Assembly: GCF_000374545.1 (NCBI RefSeq)
Contig: NZ_KB894584.1
Span: forward strand, 118,163-182,162
DNA from: Anaeromusa acidaminophila DSM 3853
GTDB lineage: Bacteria > Bacillota > Negativicutes > Anaeromusales > Anaeromusaceae
DNA length: 64,000 nucleotides
Reading direction: 5' to 3'
Below are positions 7,727 through 16,607 of the stretch, piece after piece. How positions within the stretch are numbered: position 1 is the stretch's first letter; every line of letters begins with the position of its first letter. The notes under the pieces are model-generated. The model was not told the origin of the DNA and made no database searches. It was given only the letters and a program-made list of their open reading frames with translations. The translations under genes and the position numbers were made by a program.

Positions 7727-8692
7727 TTGGTGAAAGTAAGAAGTTTCGTTCTGCCAGCGCTGCTGTTGGCGTTGCTGGTATTCATGGCTGGCTGCGGGTC
7801 ATCTCCCGCAGCGCCTGCGGCATCAAAGGAAAACAGCTTTTCCTTTCAAGATGATACCGGGCGGACGCTGGCGTTGGCGAAAAAGCCGACTCGTATCGTC
7901 GTACTGACACCGTCGCTGCTAGAACCGCTTTATGCGGTGGGCGGTCAAGCGGTGGGACGGTCGGCATCGCGGTTGGGGGATATTCCAGATGCCGCCAAAG
8001 CCTTGCCTGAGGTTGGGTTTGCGTACCAAATCAACAGTGAGGCGGTCTTAGCCTTATCGCCGGATTTGGTGCTGGGGTTCCAGGGAATGCATGAAAACTT
8101 AATTCCTCTTTTCCAAAATGCCGGCGTGCCTGTGGCGCTGCTGCGGATGAAAGGCTATGAGGATTTGCTGCGCAACATTCGTTTGCTAGGAAGGCTGAGC
8201 GGCGATGAGGCTAAGGCGCAAGCGGAAGTGGCGCGCTTGGAGACGGCAAAAGAAGCGCTGCAAAAAAAGCTGCCTCAGGCGAGCAAACGTATCGTCATTC
8301 TCCACGCTACGGCCAAACAGGTAACGGTGGAGCTGCCTAATAGCCTGACCGGCGACATGGCGAACTTGCTCAAGGTGCAGAACGTAGCCGCTGGTTCGCA
8401 AGGGGTGGCGGCGGATGCGACCGCTGTCCCTTATAGTTTGGAAACCTTGGTTCAGCAGGACCCGGATATGATTTTAATCACCTCCATGGGTAGCACCAAG
8501 GATATTGAAAAGCGCATGCGCGATGACGTCATGGCCAGTCCAGCTTGGTCGTCTTTGCGGGCCGTGAAAAGCGGGCAGTTGTTCTTTTTGCCGCCGGAAT
8601 GGTTTCAAGTGCATCCGGGCTTGAAGTATGACGCCGCCTTGCTGCACTTGGCGCAGACGATATACCCGGAGGTTTACGGTCATGCGCCCTGA
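7727..8692 (+). CDS. btuF: Corrinoid ABC transporter substrate-binding lipoprotein
   Basis: This 321-residue exported lipoprotein has a signal peptide ending in the lipobox FMAGC (Cys23). A TroA/BtuF-type periplasmic binding domain follows: DDTGRTLALAKKPTRIVVL, then SPDLVLGF and the C-terminal lobe. It captures corrinoids and hands them to the permease encoded next. Assignment to cobalamin instead of haem or siderophore rests on the B12 riboswitch upstream. The start is TTG 7727 or GTG 7730, after AAAGGA at 7715-7720. The stop overlaps the start of btuC by 11 bases. Confidence 0.88.
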   Translation: MVKVRSFVLPALLLALLVFMAGCGSSPAAPAASKENSFSFQDDTGRTLALAKKPTRIVVLTPSLLEPLYAVGGQAVGRSASRLGDIPDAAKALPEVGFAYQINSEAVLALSPDLVLGFQGMHENLIPLFQNAGVPVALLRMKGYEDLLRNIRLLGRLSGDEAKAQAEVARLETAKEALQKKLPQASKRIVILHATAKQVTVELPNSLTGDMANLLKVQNVAAGSQGVAADATAVPYSLETLVQQDPDMILITSMGSTKDIEKRMRDDVMASPAWSSLRAVKSGQLFFLPPEWFQVHPGLKYDAALLHLAQTIYPEVYGHAP

Positions 8693-9677
8693 TGCAGCGG
8701 CCAGGCGAGCCTGGCGATGGCCTCTCTTAGCCTTTTTTGCGCTGCTGGCGGCGGGAGCTTGTCTTTTGGGCACGGTCAAAGGCGCGGCAGGGCTTTCTTT
8801 GCCGGAGGTGTGGCAGGCGTTAACGGGTGAAGGAAACGGCGGCAGTGCCCAGATTGTGCGCAACATCCGTTTGCCCAGGGTGCTTACCGGCGCGGCGGTG
8901 GGAATGAATCTGGCTTTGGCGGGGACGTTGCTGCAAGGCGTGCTGCGCAACAGCTTGGCGGATCCGCACATTATCGGCGTTTCCGCAGGGGCGGGCCTGA
9001 CAGGCATCTTGATTTTAGTGATGTTTCCCCAGGCGGAGGCGCTTTTGACGCCAGCCGCCTTTGTGGGCGCCATCGGCGCAGCGGCGCTGGTCTATGCGCT
9101 GGCCTGGAACGGCGGTTTGCGGCCAGGACGGGTGATTTTGGCCGGCGTGGCCGTAGCGGCTCTTTTCGGGGCAGGTATTACTTCCCTTTTGATTTTCTAC
9201 AGCGACCGGGTTCACGGAGCTCTGGCATGGATGGCTGGGGGGCTGGCTGCGCGGACATGGCCGCATGTGTACATGGTCTGGCCGTATGCGCTGGTTGGCG
9301 GTTTGATAGCTATGGCTATGGCCGGGCGTCTGAACCTGCTGCAGCTGGGTGACGATGTAGCGCGCAGCCTGGGTTTGGCGGTGGAAAAAACGCGGCTGTT
9401 GCTCATCGCTCTTGCGGCGCTATTGGCGGCCAGCGCGGTCAGCGTGGCCGGTTTGCTGGGGTTTGTGGGACTTATCGTGCCGCATGCGGCGCGCCTTTTG
9501 ATCGGCAGCGACCATCGATTCTTGCTGCCGGCGGCAGGCCTGTTAGGAGCGGCGACGGTGACCTTTTGCGATACCGTCGCGAGAACGGCTTTTGCGCCGT
9601 TAGAGCTTCCGGTAGGCGTGCTGATGGCGGCCTTAGGAGCGCCCTTCTTCCTCTATCTTCTGCGAAAGGAACTGTGA
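8682..9677 (+). CDS. btuC: Corrinoid ABC transporter permease (FecCD family)
   Basis: This 331-residue FecCD/BtuC-type permease has about ten membrane helices. Family landmarks are LPRVLTGAAVGMNLALAGTLLQGVLRN, LADPHIIGVSAGAGL and GLLGFVGLIVPHAARLLIGSDHR near the C-terminus. The ATG at 8682 has GGAGG at 8668-8672 and overlaps the btuF 3' end, so translation is coupled. It forms the membrane channel of the BtuFCD complex in the inner membrane. Confidence 0.92.
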   Translation: MRPDAAARRAWRWPLLAFFALLAAGACLLGTVKGAAGLSLPEVWQALTGEGNGGSAQIVRNIRLPRVLTGAAVGMNLALAGTLLQGVLRNSLADPHIIGVSAGAGLTGILILVMFPQAEALLTPAAFVGAIGAAALVYALAWNGGLRPGRVILAGVAVAALFGAGITSLLIFYSDRVHGALAWMAGGLAARTWPHVYMVWPYALVGGLIAMAMAGRLNLLQLGDDVARSLGLAVEKTRLLLIALAALLAASAVSVAGLLGFVGLIVPHAARLLIGSDHRFLLPAAGLLGAATVTFCDTVARTAFAPLELPVGVLMAALGAPFFLYLLRKEL

Positions 9678-9678
9678 C

Positions 9679-10482
9679 ATGAATATGCTCGAAGCGGAAA
9701 AACTGGTTTTTTCCGCGGCAGGACGCAACATTATTGAAGATCTTAGTCTGCAGGTTCCCGCAGGAGATGTGCTGGCCATTATCGGCCCCAACGGAGCGGG
9801 GAAGAGCACGCTGCTGAAAATGCTTACAGGACAGCTGACTCCTTCTGCCGGGTCCGTCCGGCTGCAGGGGGAGGCGGTGAACTCCCTGGCGCCTTCGGCG
9901 ATGGCCAAGGTGTTGGCGTATGTGCCCCAGGGGCCGCAAGCCCCGCCGGATATTCTCGTGCGAGAGCTGGTGTCCTATGGGCGTCACCCGCACCGCGCCT
10001 GGTACATGGGCAGCCGCGCCGAAGACGAGGAAGCGGTAGAGCGGGCGCTGGAACGCACCGGTCTTTTGGACCTGGCGAAACGGCCGGTCGGGCTTTTATC
10101 CGGCGGCGAGAGGCAGCGGGCTTGGTTAGCGCTGGCGCTGGCGCAGCAGCCGCAGGTGCTGCTGTTGGATGAGCCGACTACCTTTTTGGATGTGTGCCAT
10201 CAGTTTGAGTTGCTGGATCTTCTGCAGCGTTTGAACGAAGAAGACAATCTGACGGTGGTGCTGGTGCTGCATGAAATCAACCATGCTCTGCGTTACGCCA
10301 AACGGGTGGCTGTCGTCAAAGACGGTCGTCTGGCGGCCCTGGGACCTCCATGGGATGTGGTGACGCCGGAGCTGTTACGGCAGGTCTTCCGTGTACAAGG
10401 CGAAGTGGTGGCGGACAGCGACGGACGCGCGGCGCTGCTTATGCAGGGCCTGGACAGGAAGAGTGAACAGGAGTCACGGTGA
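9679..10482 (+). CDS. btuD: Corrinoid ABC transporter ATP-binding protein
   Basis: This 267-residue ATPase has Walker A GPNGAGKST (about residues 36-44), signature LSGGERQRAWLALAL, Walker B VLLLDEPTTFLD and a switch histidine in VLVLHEINHAL. It energises corrinoid import through BtuC; the start lies one base after the btuC stop. The last residues SEQESR and the stop are encoded by a family B repeat (GAACAGGAGTCACGGTGA), so the tail is repeat-derived. Confidence 0.93.
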   Translation: MNMLEAEKLVFSAAGRNIIEDLSLQVPAGDVLAIIGPNGAGKSTLLKMLTGQLTPSAGSVRLQGEAVNSLAPSAMAKVLAYVPQGPQAPPDILVRELVSYGRHPHRAWYMGSRAEDEEAVERALERTGLLDLAKRPVGLLSGGERQRAWLALALAQQPQVLLLDEPTTFLDVCHQFELLDLLQRLNEEDNLTVVLVLHEINHALRYAKRVAVVKDGRLAALGPPWDVVTPELLRQVFRVQGEVVADSDGRAALLMQGLDRKSEQESR

Positions 10483-10560
10483 AAACCGGAGGGCTCGAAT
10501 GAGGGCTGCGGGGTACGGTTTTATTGAACAGGAGTAGAGGGAGTAGAGTGAGGGCTCGAT
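10464..10560 (+). repeat. Family B repeat, copy B5, overlapping the btuD stop
   Basis: TGAACAGGAGTCACGG starts inside the btuD frame. A second core TTGAACAGGAGTAGAGG lies at about 10524, with GAGTAGAGTGAGGGCTCG at the end. It separates btuD from cbiL. Confidence 0.8.
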
Positions 10561-10689
10561 TGATGGTTGCAGATGTTTAAAGTAAATAGCAGAGCTTTTC
10601 TGTTTCATATTTCGTATTTTGTAAATTAGGAGACGCTGATCTAATACATCAGCGCTTCCGTCAGGTAGATGAAGGAGGATTTTCTTATT

Positions 10690-11379
10690 ATGGCAGGTTG
10701 TTTTATCGGCATTGGCGTAGGTCCTGGAGATCCGAAATTGTTGACCGTTCGGGCGGTTGAGTGCATTCAGGAGGCGGACGTAATTATTGCGCCGCGGTCC
10801 GAGAAAAAAGAAGAAAGTCGGGCGCTGTTTATTGCGCAGAGCTATATCAAGGCGGAAACGCAGATTATCAAGATGGTCTTCCCCATGGTCAACAGCAGCG
10901 AAGTGCAGCAGGAAGCTTGGAAGGAAAACCGCAAGGTGCTGCGCGAGCTGATGGAGCAGGGGAAAAAAGTAGTATTTCTTACCCTGGGCGACCCCATGTT
11001 TTATAGCACCTATATGTACGTATTCCAGGAATTGAAGGAAGCCGGCTATAAAGTAGAAAATGTTCCTGGCATTCCTGCTTTCTGCGGCATCAGCAATTAT
11101 TTGGGGTATCCGGTTGCAGAAGGCACTTCGGTGCTGACGATCATTCCGGCTACCATGGAAGAGGGCGAGCTGGACAAGACCTTGGCCACGGCGGACAATG
11201 TGGTCTTGATGAAAGCCTATAAGAACGTAGCCTCCTTGATCGGCAAGCTGCGCACCGCAGGATTTAGCGGCGTTCTGGTGAGCAACTACGGTCTGCCGGA
11301 TCAGAAGGTCAGCGAGTGGGAAGAAGTAGAGCGCGTTGGCGCACCGTACCTTTCGACCATCTTGGCGCGCCGGGCGTAG
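10690..11379 (+). CDS. cbiL: Precorrin-2/cobalt-factor-II C20-methyltransferase
   Basis: This 229-residue SAM-dependent methyltransferase of the tetrapyrrole methylase family methylates C20 of the corrin precursor. It shows the glycine-rich GIGVGPGDPKLLTVRAVE start, the FLTLGDPMFYSTYMYV motif and the VPGIPAFCGISNYLGYPVAEG segment typical of CbiL/CobI. The ATG at 10690 is chosen because AAGGAGG (10672-10678) overlaps an earlier in-frame ATG at 10669. It is the only corrin biosynthesis gene here, placed after the corrinoid importer and possibly under the same riboswitch. The other cbi genes must lie elsewhere. Confidence 0.93.
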   Translation: MAGCFIGIGVGPGDPKLLTVRAVECIQEADVIIAPRSEKKEESRALFIAQSYIKAETQIIKMVFPMVNSSEVQQEAWKENRKVLRELMEQGKKVVFLTLGDPMFYSTYMYVFQELKEAGYKVENVPGIPAFCGISNYLGYPVAEGTSVLTIIPATMEEGELDKTLATADNVVLMKAYKNVASLIGKLRTAGFSGVLVSNYGLPDQKVSEWEEVERVGAPYLSTILARRA

Positions 11380-11394
11380 AGAACATAAAAACAT

Positions 11395-11697
11395 AAGAAC
11401 GGTACCCAGAGTAACTGAGTAACAGAGGAAATGCCAGAGAGAACGAGGCTTTGAACAAGAGTCGCGGTGAGAACCGGAGGGCCCACATGAGGGCTACGGG
11501 GGTTGGAATAGAAGGAAGAGCAGGGCAACGGACTTGATCCGTGGCTCTGCTCTTTTTTTTGTGTATCCTCCATCGTACCCTCCCGCGACTCCGGTTCTCT
11601 TGTTCAAATTTCTTTCTCTGTTTCCTCTGGATTTTCTCTGTTACTCTGTGTTCCGTTCTCCTGCGTACCCTCCGGTTCTCCGATTCTATTGTTTAGT
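11395..11697. repeat. Family B repeat, copy B6, long inverted form
   Basis: The left arm (CAGAGTAACTGAGTAACAGAGG, GAACGAGGCTTTGAACAAGAGTCGCGG) is mirrored by the right arm (CCCGCGACTCCGGTTCTCTTGTTCAA, then TCTGTTACTCTGTG). A terminator sits in the centre. This shows the full symmetric form of the family. Nothing else is seen in 11380-11855 except this repeat, the terminator and the tpsA leader. Confidence 0.8.
11516..11560 (+). terminator. Rho-independent terminator after cbiL
   Basis: AAGAGCAG (11516-11523) pairs with CTGCTCTT (11547-11554), with an inner ACGGA/TCCGT stem. Eight T follow. It sits at the centre of repeat B6. Confidence 0.85.
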
Positions 11698-11813
11698 GCT
11701 TCTTTTTGCGCCAAAACTTCCCGTTTACGAACAAAACTCCCCTTTTACGGAAGGTCGGTTGTTTTTTTCGATCCAACTCGTTATGGTAAAAGATGGAGTA
11801 TTTGTTTTGAAAA

Positions 11814-11838
11814 CAGCAGTACTGCTAGTTTTTAATAG
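11814..11838 (+). promoter_or_regulatory. Palindrome in the tpsA leader
   Basis: AGCAGTACTGCT is a perfect 12-bp palindrome, flanked by AAAAC and by GTTTT after one A. It could be an operator, or a short hairpin followed by T residues acting as an attenuator just before the tpsA ribosome-binding site. Confidence 0.35.
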
Positions 11839-11855
11839 ATGAAGGAGGCCGTTTT

Positions 11856-14800
11856 ATGCAACGGAAGTGGAAGCGGAATTGGCGCAGGGACGCGCTGCGC
11901 AGGGTATACGCAGGATTTTTAGCAGGGGCGCTGCTGTTGGGCGGGTACAGTACGGCGCTGGCTGCGCCGGAGGGCGGCACGGTTGCGGCGGGGAGCGCCA
12001 CGATCAGCCAGAGCGGAGCGCTCACGACGATCAACCAGGCCAGCCAAAAGGCGATCATCAACTGGAACAGCTTTAACATCGCCAAAGGGGAGACGGTGCG
12101 CTTTAATCAGCCCGGGGCTGCGGCCATCGCCTTGAACCGCGTCACCGGCAACAACGCCAGCGCCATCTACGGCACCTTGTCCGCCAACGGCCAGGTGTTT
12201 TTGGTCAACCCTAACGGCGTGCTCTTCGCCAAAGGAGCGCAGGTGAACGTAGGGGGCCTAGCGGCGTCGACGCTGGGGATTTCGGATAAAGACTTTTTAA
12301 ACGGCAACTATCAGTTCAGTGGCGACAGCGCGAAAAGCGTCGTCAACCAGGGCGAGCTGTCTGCTGCCGCGAAAGGCTACATAGCGCTCTTAGGGGCGAA
12401 CGCCGTCAACGAAGGGGTCATTGTCGCCAAGGAAGGAACCGCCGCCCTGGCCGCGGGGAGCAAAGTAAATCTCGACTTTACCGGCGACGGTCTGCTGCAT
12501 ATGTCGGTAGACCAGGCTGCCGTAGCGGCGCTGGCGAGCAATAAAGGACTCATCCAGGCCGACGGGGGGCTTGTGGTGATGAGTGCCAAGTCCGCCGACG
12601 CTCTGGCGGGAACGGTGGTCAACAACAGCGGTGTTATCGAAGCGAAAAGCGTCAGCACGAAAAACGGCGTCATTCGTCTTGAAGGCGGTGCGAACGGAGC
12701 TGTGGTCAACAGCGGCACGCTCAACGCTTCCGGTCTGGAAGCGGGCCAAACCGGCGGCACCGTGAAGGTGCTGGGGGATAAGGTGTCCCTGACCAATACG
12801 TCGGTACTCAACGCCTCTGGCGATGCCGGCGGCGGCACGATTCTCGCGGGTGGCAACTACCAGGGCAGCGGCACGGAGCAGCGGGCTACGGAAACCAACG
12901 TGGCCGCGGGAGCGTCCCTTAAAGCTGACGCCGGTACCAGCGGCAACGGCGGCACCGTAGTTGTCTGGTCTGACAAAAATAGCACCTTCGGCGGGACGAT
13001 TTCTGCTAAAGGCGGCAGCCAAAGCGGCGACGGCGGTAAGGTGGAAACCTCGGGTAAGCAAAAGCTGACCGTGGCGGATACGGCCAAAGTAGACACCACC
13101 GCCGACAAGGGGAAAACCGGCAATTGGCTGTTGGACCCATGGGACTTCACCGTTGCCCCTAGCGGCGGCGATATAACCGGAAGCGTGGTTTCCGGCTGGC
13201 TTGAAGGCAGTAATGTAATCATTGAGACGACACAAGACTACAGCGGTGCCTCCAACGACAATGGGGATTATGTAAATGGAAATAGTAGTGGAACTGGCGA
13301 TATTAGTATCAATGACAGCATCACCTGGAATTCGTCCAACACCCTTACCTTATCGGCCTATAACAATATCAACATCAATGCGGCCATTAGCAGCACTAAT
13401 GCCAGTAGTAGTTTGAAGCTAACTTCGGGGACGGGGAATAGCACTGGAAGTATTAGCGGTACTGGCACGGTTGATGTTGGTAGCGTAGCGATAACAGGCA
13501 ATAATGTTACGCTCAATGCCTTGAACGCCTTGAAGCTGGGAGCTTCCAACGTTCGTGGCAACCTGAATATTACCTCCGGCGGCGATGTTACTCAGAGCAA
13601 AGTTTTAACAGTGGGAGGCGCGACAACGATAAACGCGCAAGGCAATACCATCGCTTTGGATTATGTTTTCCTTAATGATAAAAATAGTTTTACCGGCTCC
13701 GTAAGTCTGATCGGGCGCACAGCTACCTTGGCTAGCGCTAACAATCTGATGCTGGGAGCGTCCACTATCAGCGGCGACCTGACGGTCAATTCTAGCGGCG
13801 TTGTGACTCAGAACGGAACTTTGTCGGTGAATGGCGCTACAACAATCAATGCTAGAAGCGATGCAGGACAACTATACGACATCAATTTGACTGACATTAG
13901 TAATAACTTTTCAGGCGCGGTATCGCTGCGTGGCCAGAATGTCAGCATAGGCAGCGGCGCTTTGAAGTTGGGCCAAACCAGTGTCAGCGGAAACTTGGCT
14001 GTCGATGCCGGCGGCGATGTGGCTCAGACTGGACTGGTAATTGTAAATGGCACAACGACGCTGAACGCTGGAACAAATGATATCACTTTGACCAATGCAT
14101 ATTTTAACGATGCGGTCTCTCTTACCGGAAACAACGTTTCTCTGAGTAATAATAAATCCTTAAAACTGAATACTTCTCATGTTAACGGCAATCTGACGAT
14201 CCATGCCGACGGTTCTGTGACTCAGAGCGGAGCATTGGAAGTACGCGGCGTGACGACGGTGAGTGCTACTTACAGTGGGACCGCGACAAAATACGATATT
14301 AACCTGAGCAATAACAATCAATTTATTGGCCCAGTGACGCTTACGGGCCAGAACGTTACGCTCAATACCTCCGGTCCCTTGTATCTGGGCGATATAACCG
14401 CCCCTGGAAGCTTTGCCGTTAGCGCCGGGGCTACGATCATTGCCGAAGGCGCGGTCAATGTGGGCACATTCGATCTCAAGGGCGGCGACTGGCGGCAGGA
14501 ACGGGTTCTGCCGGCGTTCTCCGCCACGGATTTCCGCATTTCCGGCGGCTCCTTTCTGCGGGCGCTGAGTGGCGACGGAACAAGCAGCGAAAAGGCCTAT
14601 CAAATAACCGACATCTATGGCTTGCAGGGCATGGGTTCGGACGCCGGGATGCGTGACAAATACTATACGCTGGCCAACAACATCGACGCCAGCGGCACTA
14701 GCGGCTGGAACGGCGGCGCTGGCTTTAACCCCATCGGCTACAGTGGCGGTAAATTCACCGGCAGCTTCGACGGCGGCGGGCATACCATTTCTGATCTGGC

Positions 14801-16322
14801 TATTAATAGATCTAGTGAGAGTTGTGTGGGTTTGTTCGGCTATACAAATGGGGCTACGATTTCAAACGTCGGCCTGCTTAATGTCAACTTGACTGGCAAA
14901 AATGATGTCGGCGGCCTGGTAGGGTATAACGCCAGCGGCACAGTTACAAATAGCTACGCCAGCGGCAGCGTTACTGGCAATTATTATGTTGGCGGCCTGG
15001 CGGGGTATAACGACAGCGGCACGGTCACAACTAGCTATGCCGGCGGCAACGTGGCTGGCAATTATTATGTTGGCGGGCTGGCGGGGTATAACGCCAGCGG
15101 CACAATCAAGAATAGCTACGCCAGCGGCAGCGTGATTGGGACAGCAAATTATGTTGGCGGGCTGGTGGGGTATAACGCCAGCGGCACAATCAAGAATAGC
15201 TATGCCTACGGCAGCGTTACTGGTGATAAACGTGTCGGCGGGCTGGTGGGGTGGAACCAAGGAACAGTCGAGAATAGCTATGCCAGCATCAGTGTGAATG
15301 GACAAGATACTGTCGGCGGTCTGGTGGGATATAACATCAACAACAGCACAGTCACGAACAGCTACGCCAGCGGCAGAGTGGAAGGACAACTCAATGTCGG
15401 CGGGCTGGTGGGGGCTAACAATGGTACAGTCGAGAATAGCTACGCCAGCGGCAGCGTTACTGGCGATGATTATGTCGGCGGCCTGGTGGGGAGGAACTTC
15501 AGTACAGTCACGAGCAGCTACTGGGATCGTAGTGCGACTGGCACCAACCAGCCCAAGGGAGTTGGCGATCAGGATAATAATGATGCTCAATACAAGGGCT
15601 TAGACTCTGACGAAATGAAAAATGTCGCTAATTTTAAAGACTGGGATATGATGACGATCTGGTATCTTAACGCCGGACAGTCTGCGCCAAAGCTCCGCTG
15701 CTTTGGGGTACCAACACAGCCACCGACCCCGACACCGGTGCCGCCACAGACTAGAACGGCGACCTATGCTTCGGTGCTGCAGGGCGTGCATCAGCCAGCG
15801 GCTAACAGCGGTTTCGGAGGAATTGTTTCCGGAGGCGGTGTGGTAACTCCAGGCGCAGCGCAGACCGCCAACCTTCGTTATGCAGACGGCTCTATCGGAC
15901 GGACGTTGAGCGTCAGCGGCGCAGAGGTAACCATTGGCGGCGGGCTGGTTCAGGTGAACCTGGGAGCCGCCAGCAATGATGTGGCGGTCTATACGCCAGG
16001 AGGACAGAGGACGGTATATCGTTTTGATGCGGCCCATAGCGTCTTGTCGATTCGTGAAGGAGTCAGTGCTGCAACAGAGGCTGCGCCTAGGCTGGTGGCA
16101 GGGAGCGGGGAAAGCGCACCGTTTGAGTTGCTGGACGCGGTAGGGCATACGGCGCGGTTTGTTCTGGAGTATTACGGTTCCGGCGCGACGGTAACGGCGC
16201 AAAATGAGGCGGCTCGCGGAATGCTGAACCAGCCGCAACTGCTTACGGCGGCAGCGTTGGCCGCAGGGCAAGATCAGCTGGGGCTGGAAGCCGACGAAAT
16301 GAAAGAACTGCTCTTGCGGTAA
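11856..16322 (+). CDS. TpsA exoprotein, filamentous-haemagglutinin type with GLUG repeats
   Basis: This 1488-residue secreted protein is the TpsA partner of a two-partner secretion system. It has a long basic signal peptide (cleavage near ALAA, residues 33-37). A TPS secretion domain follows, with INWNSFNIAKGETVRF, the VNPNGVLFAKGAQVNVGGL block (NPNG, a variant of the usual NPNL) and the start of the beta-helix. Residues about 540-865 hold about four copies of a repeat of roughly 90 residues (VTQ...TTINA...). Residues about 1015-1230 hold about eight GLUG repeats of the form VGGLVGYNxSGTVxNSYASGSVTG. A short proline-rich linker and a C-terminal domain follow. AAGGAGG precedes the ATG. The role, adhesion or other, is inferred. 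Confidence 0.93.
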   Translation: MQRKWKRNWRRDALRRVYAGFLAGALLLGGYSTALAAPEGGTVAAGSATISQSGALTTINQASQKAIINWNSFNIAKGETVRFNQPGAAAIALNRVTGNNASAIYGTLSANGQVFLVNPNGVLFAKGAQVNVGGLAASTLGISDKDFLNGNYQFSGDSAKSVVNQGELSAAAKGYIALLGANAVNEGVIVAKEGTAALAAGSKVNLDFTGDGLLHMSVDQAAVAALASNKGLIQADGGLVVMSAKSADALAGTVVNNSGVIEAKSVSTKNGVIRLEGGANGAVVNSGTLNASGLEAGQTGGTVKVLGDKVSLTNTSVLNASGDAGGGTILAGGNYQGSGTEQRATETNVAAGASLKADAGTSGNGGTVVVWSDKNSTFGGTISAKGGSQSGDGGKVETSGKQKLTVADTAKVDTTADKGKTGNWLLDPWDFTVAPSGGDITGSVVSGWLEGSNVIIETTQDYSGASNDNGDYVNGNSSGTGDISINDSITWNSSNTLTLSAYNNININAAISSTNASSSLKLTSGTGNSTGSISGTGTVDVGSVAITGNNVTLNALNALKLGASNVRGNLNITSGGDVTQSKVLTVGGATTINAQGNTIALDYVFLNDKNSFTGSVSLIGRTATLASANNLMLGASTISGDLTVNSSGVVTQNGTLSVNGATTINARSDAGQLYDINLTDISNNFSGAVSLRGQNVSIGSGALKLGQTSVSGNLAVDAGGDVAQTGLVIVNGTTTLNAGTNDITLTNAYFNDAVSLTGNNVSLSNNKSLKLNTSHVNGNLTIHADGSVTQSGALEVRGVTTVSATYSGTATKYDINLSNNNQFIGPVTLTGQNVTLNTSGPLYLGDITAPGSFAVSAGATIIAEGAVNVGTFDLKGGDWRQERVLPAFSATDFRISGGSFLRALSGDGTSSEKAYQITDIYGLQGMGSDAGMRDKYYTLANNIDASGTSGWNGGAGFNPIGYSGGKFTGSFDGGGHTISDLAINRSSESCVGLFGYTNGATISNVGLLNVNLTGKNDVGGLVGYNASGTVTNSYASGSVTGNYYVGGLAGYNDSGTVTTSYAGGNVAGNYYVGGLAGYNASGTIKNSYASGSVIGTANYVGGLVGYNASGTIKNSYAYGSVTGDKRVGGLVGWNQGTVENSYASISVNGQDTVGGLVGYNINNSTVTNSYASGRVEGQLNVGGLVGANNGTVENSYASGSVTGDDYVGGLVGRNFSTVTSSYWDRSATGTNQPKGVGDQDNNDAQYKGLDSDEMKNVANFKDWDMMTIWYLNAGQSAPKLRCFGVPTQPPTPTPVPPQTRTATYASVLQGVHQPAANSGFGGIVSGGGVVTPGAAQTANLRYADGSIGRTLSVSGAEVTIGGGLVQVNLGAASNDVAVYTPGGQRTVYRFDAAHSVLSIREGVSAATEAAPRLVAGSGESAPFELLDAVGHTARFVLEYYGSGATVTAQNEAARGMLNQPQLLTAAALAAGQDQLGLEADEMKELLLR
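14885..15540 (+). repeat. Tandem GLUG-encoding repeats within tpsA
   Basis: About eight imperfect units of 69-84 bp share GTCGGCGGGCTGGTGGGGTA and AATAGCTACGCCAGCGGCAG. They encode GLUG motifs of a beta-helical stalk. Units 1-5 are most alike, as expected from recent duplication or recombination, so the count may vary between strains. Confidence 0.85.
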
Positions 16323-16327
16323 ATCAG

Positions 16328-16548
16328 AGTTACGGAGAACGAGGATTGAACAAGAACATAGGAGTCAAGAGAAGGTGCGCAGGAGTAGGAACGGCACACA
16401 GAGTAATAGAGGAAAAACAGGCTTGAACAGGAGTCGCGAAGAGTCACGTGAGGGCCCGAATGAGGGTTGCGGGGTGCGGTATTGTAACAGGAAAATATAG
16501 ATGAATTTCCTCATGCGTAACCTCCCGTGACTCCGATTCTCTTGTTCG
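16328..16548. repeat. Family B repeat, copy B7, between tpsA and tpsB
   Basis: Two forward cores (ATTGAACAAGAACATAGGAG and CTTGAACAGGAGTCGCG) and an inverted end (CCCGTGACTCCGATTCTCTTG) are present, plus CACACAGAGTAATAGAGG. It starts six bases after the tpsA stop. Confidence 0.75.
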
Positions 16549-16607
16549 CTGTTCCCGTACTTCTTTGTCTGATATAGTCTACGCAATAAACGGAGGATAT
16601 GAGTTTG

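Noticed and set aside
12377..13235. Long minus-strand open frames opposite tpsA
   Set aside because: They are shadows of a GC-rich, repeat-containing gene, with no ribosome-binding sites and no protein-like composition.
14885..15540. Regularly spaced repeats resembling a CRISPR array
   Set aside because: The repeats are in frame, encode GLUG motifs of TpsA and vary between units; the spacing is one protein repeat, and there are no unique spacers or cas genes.
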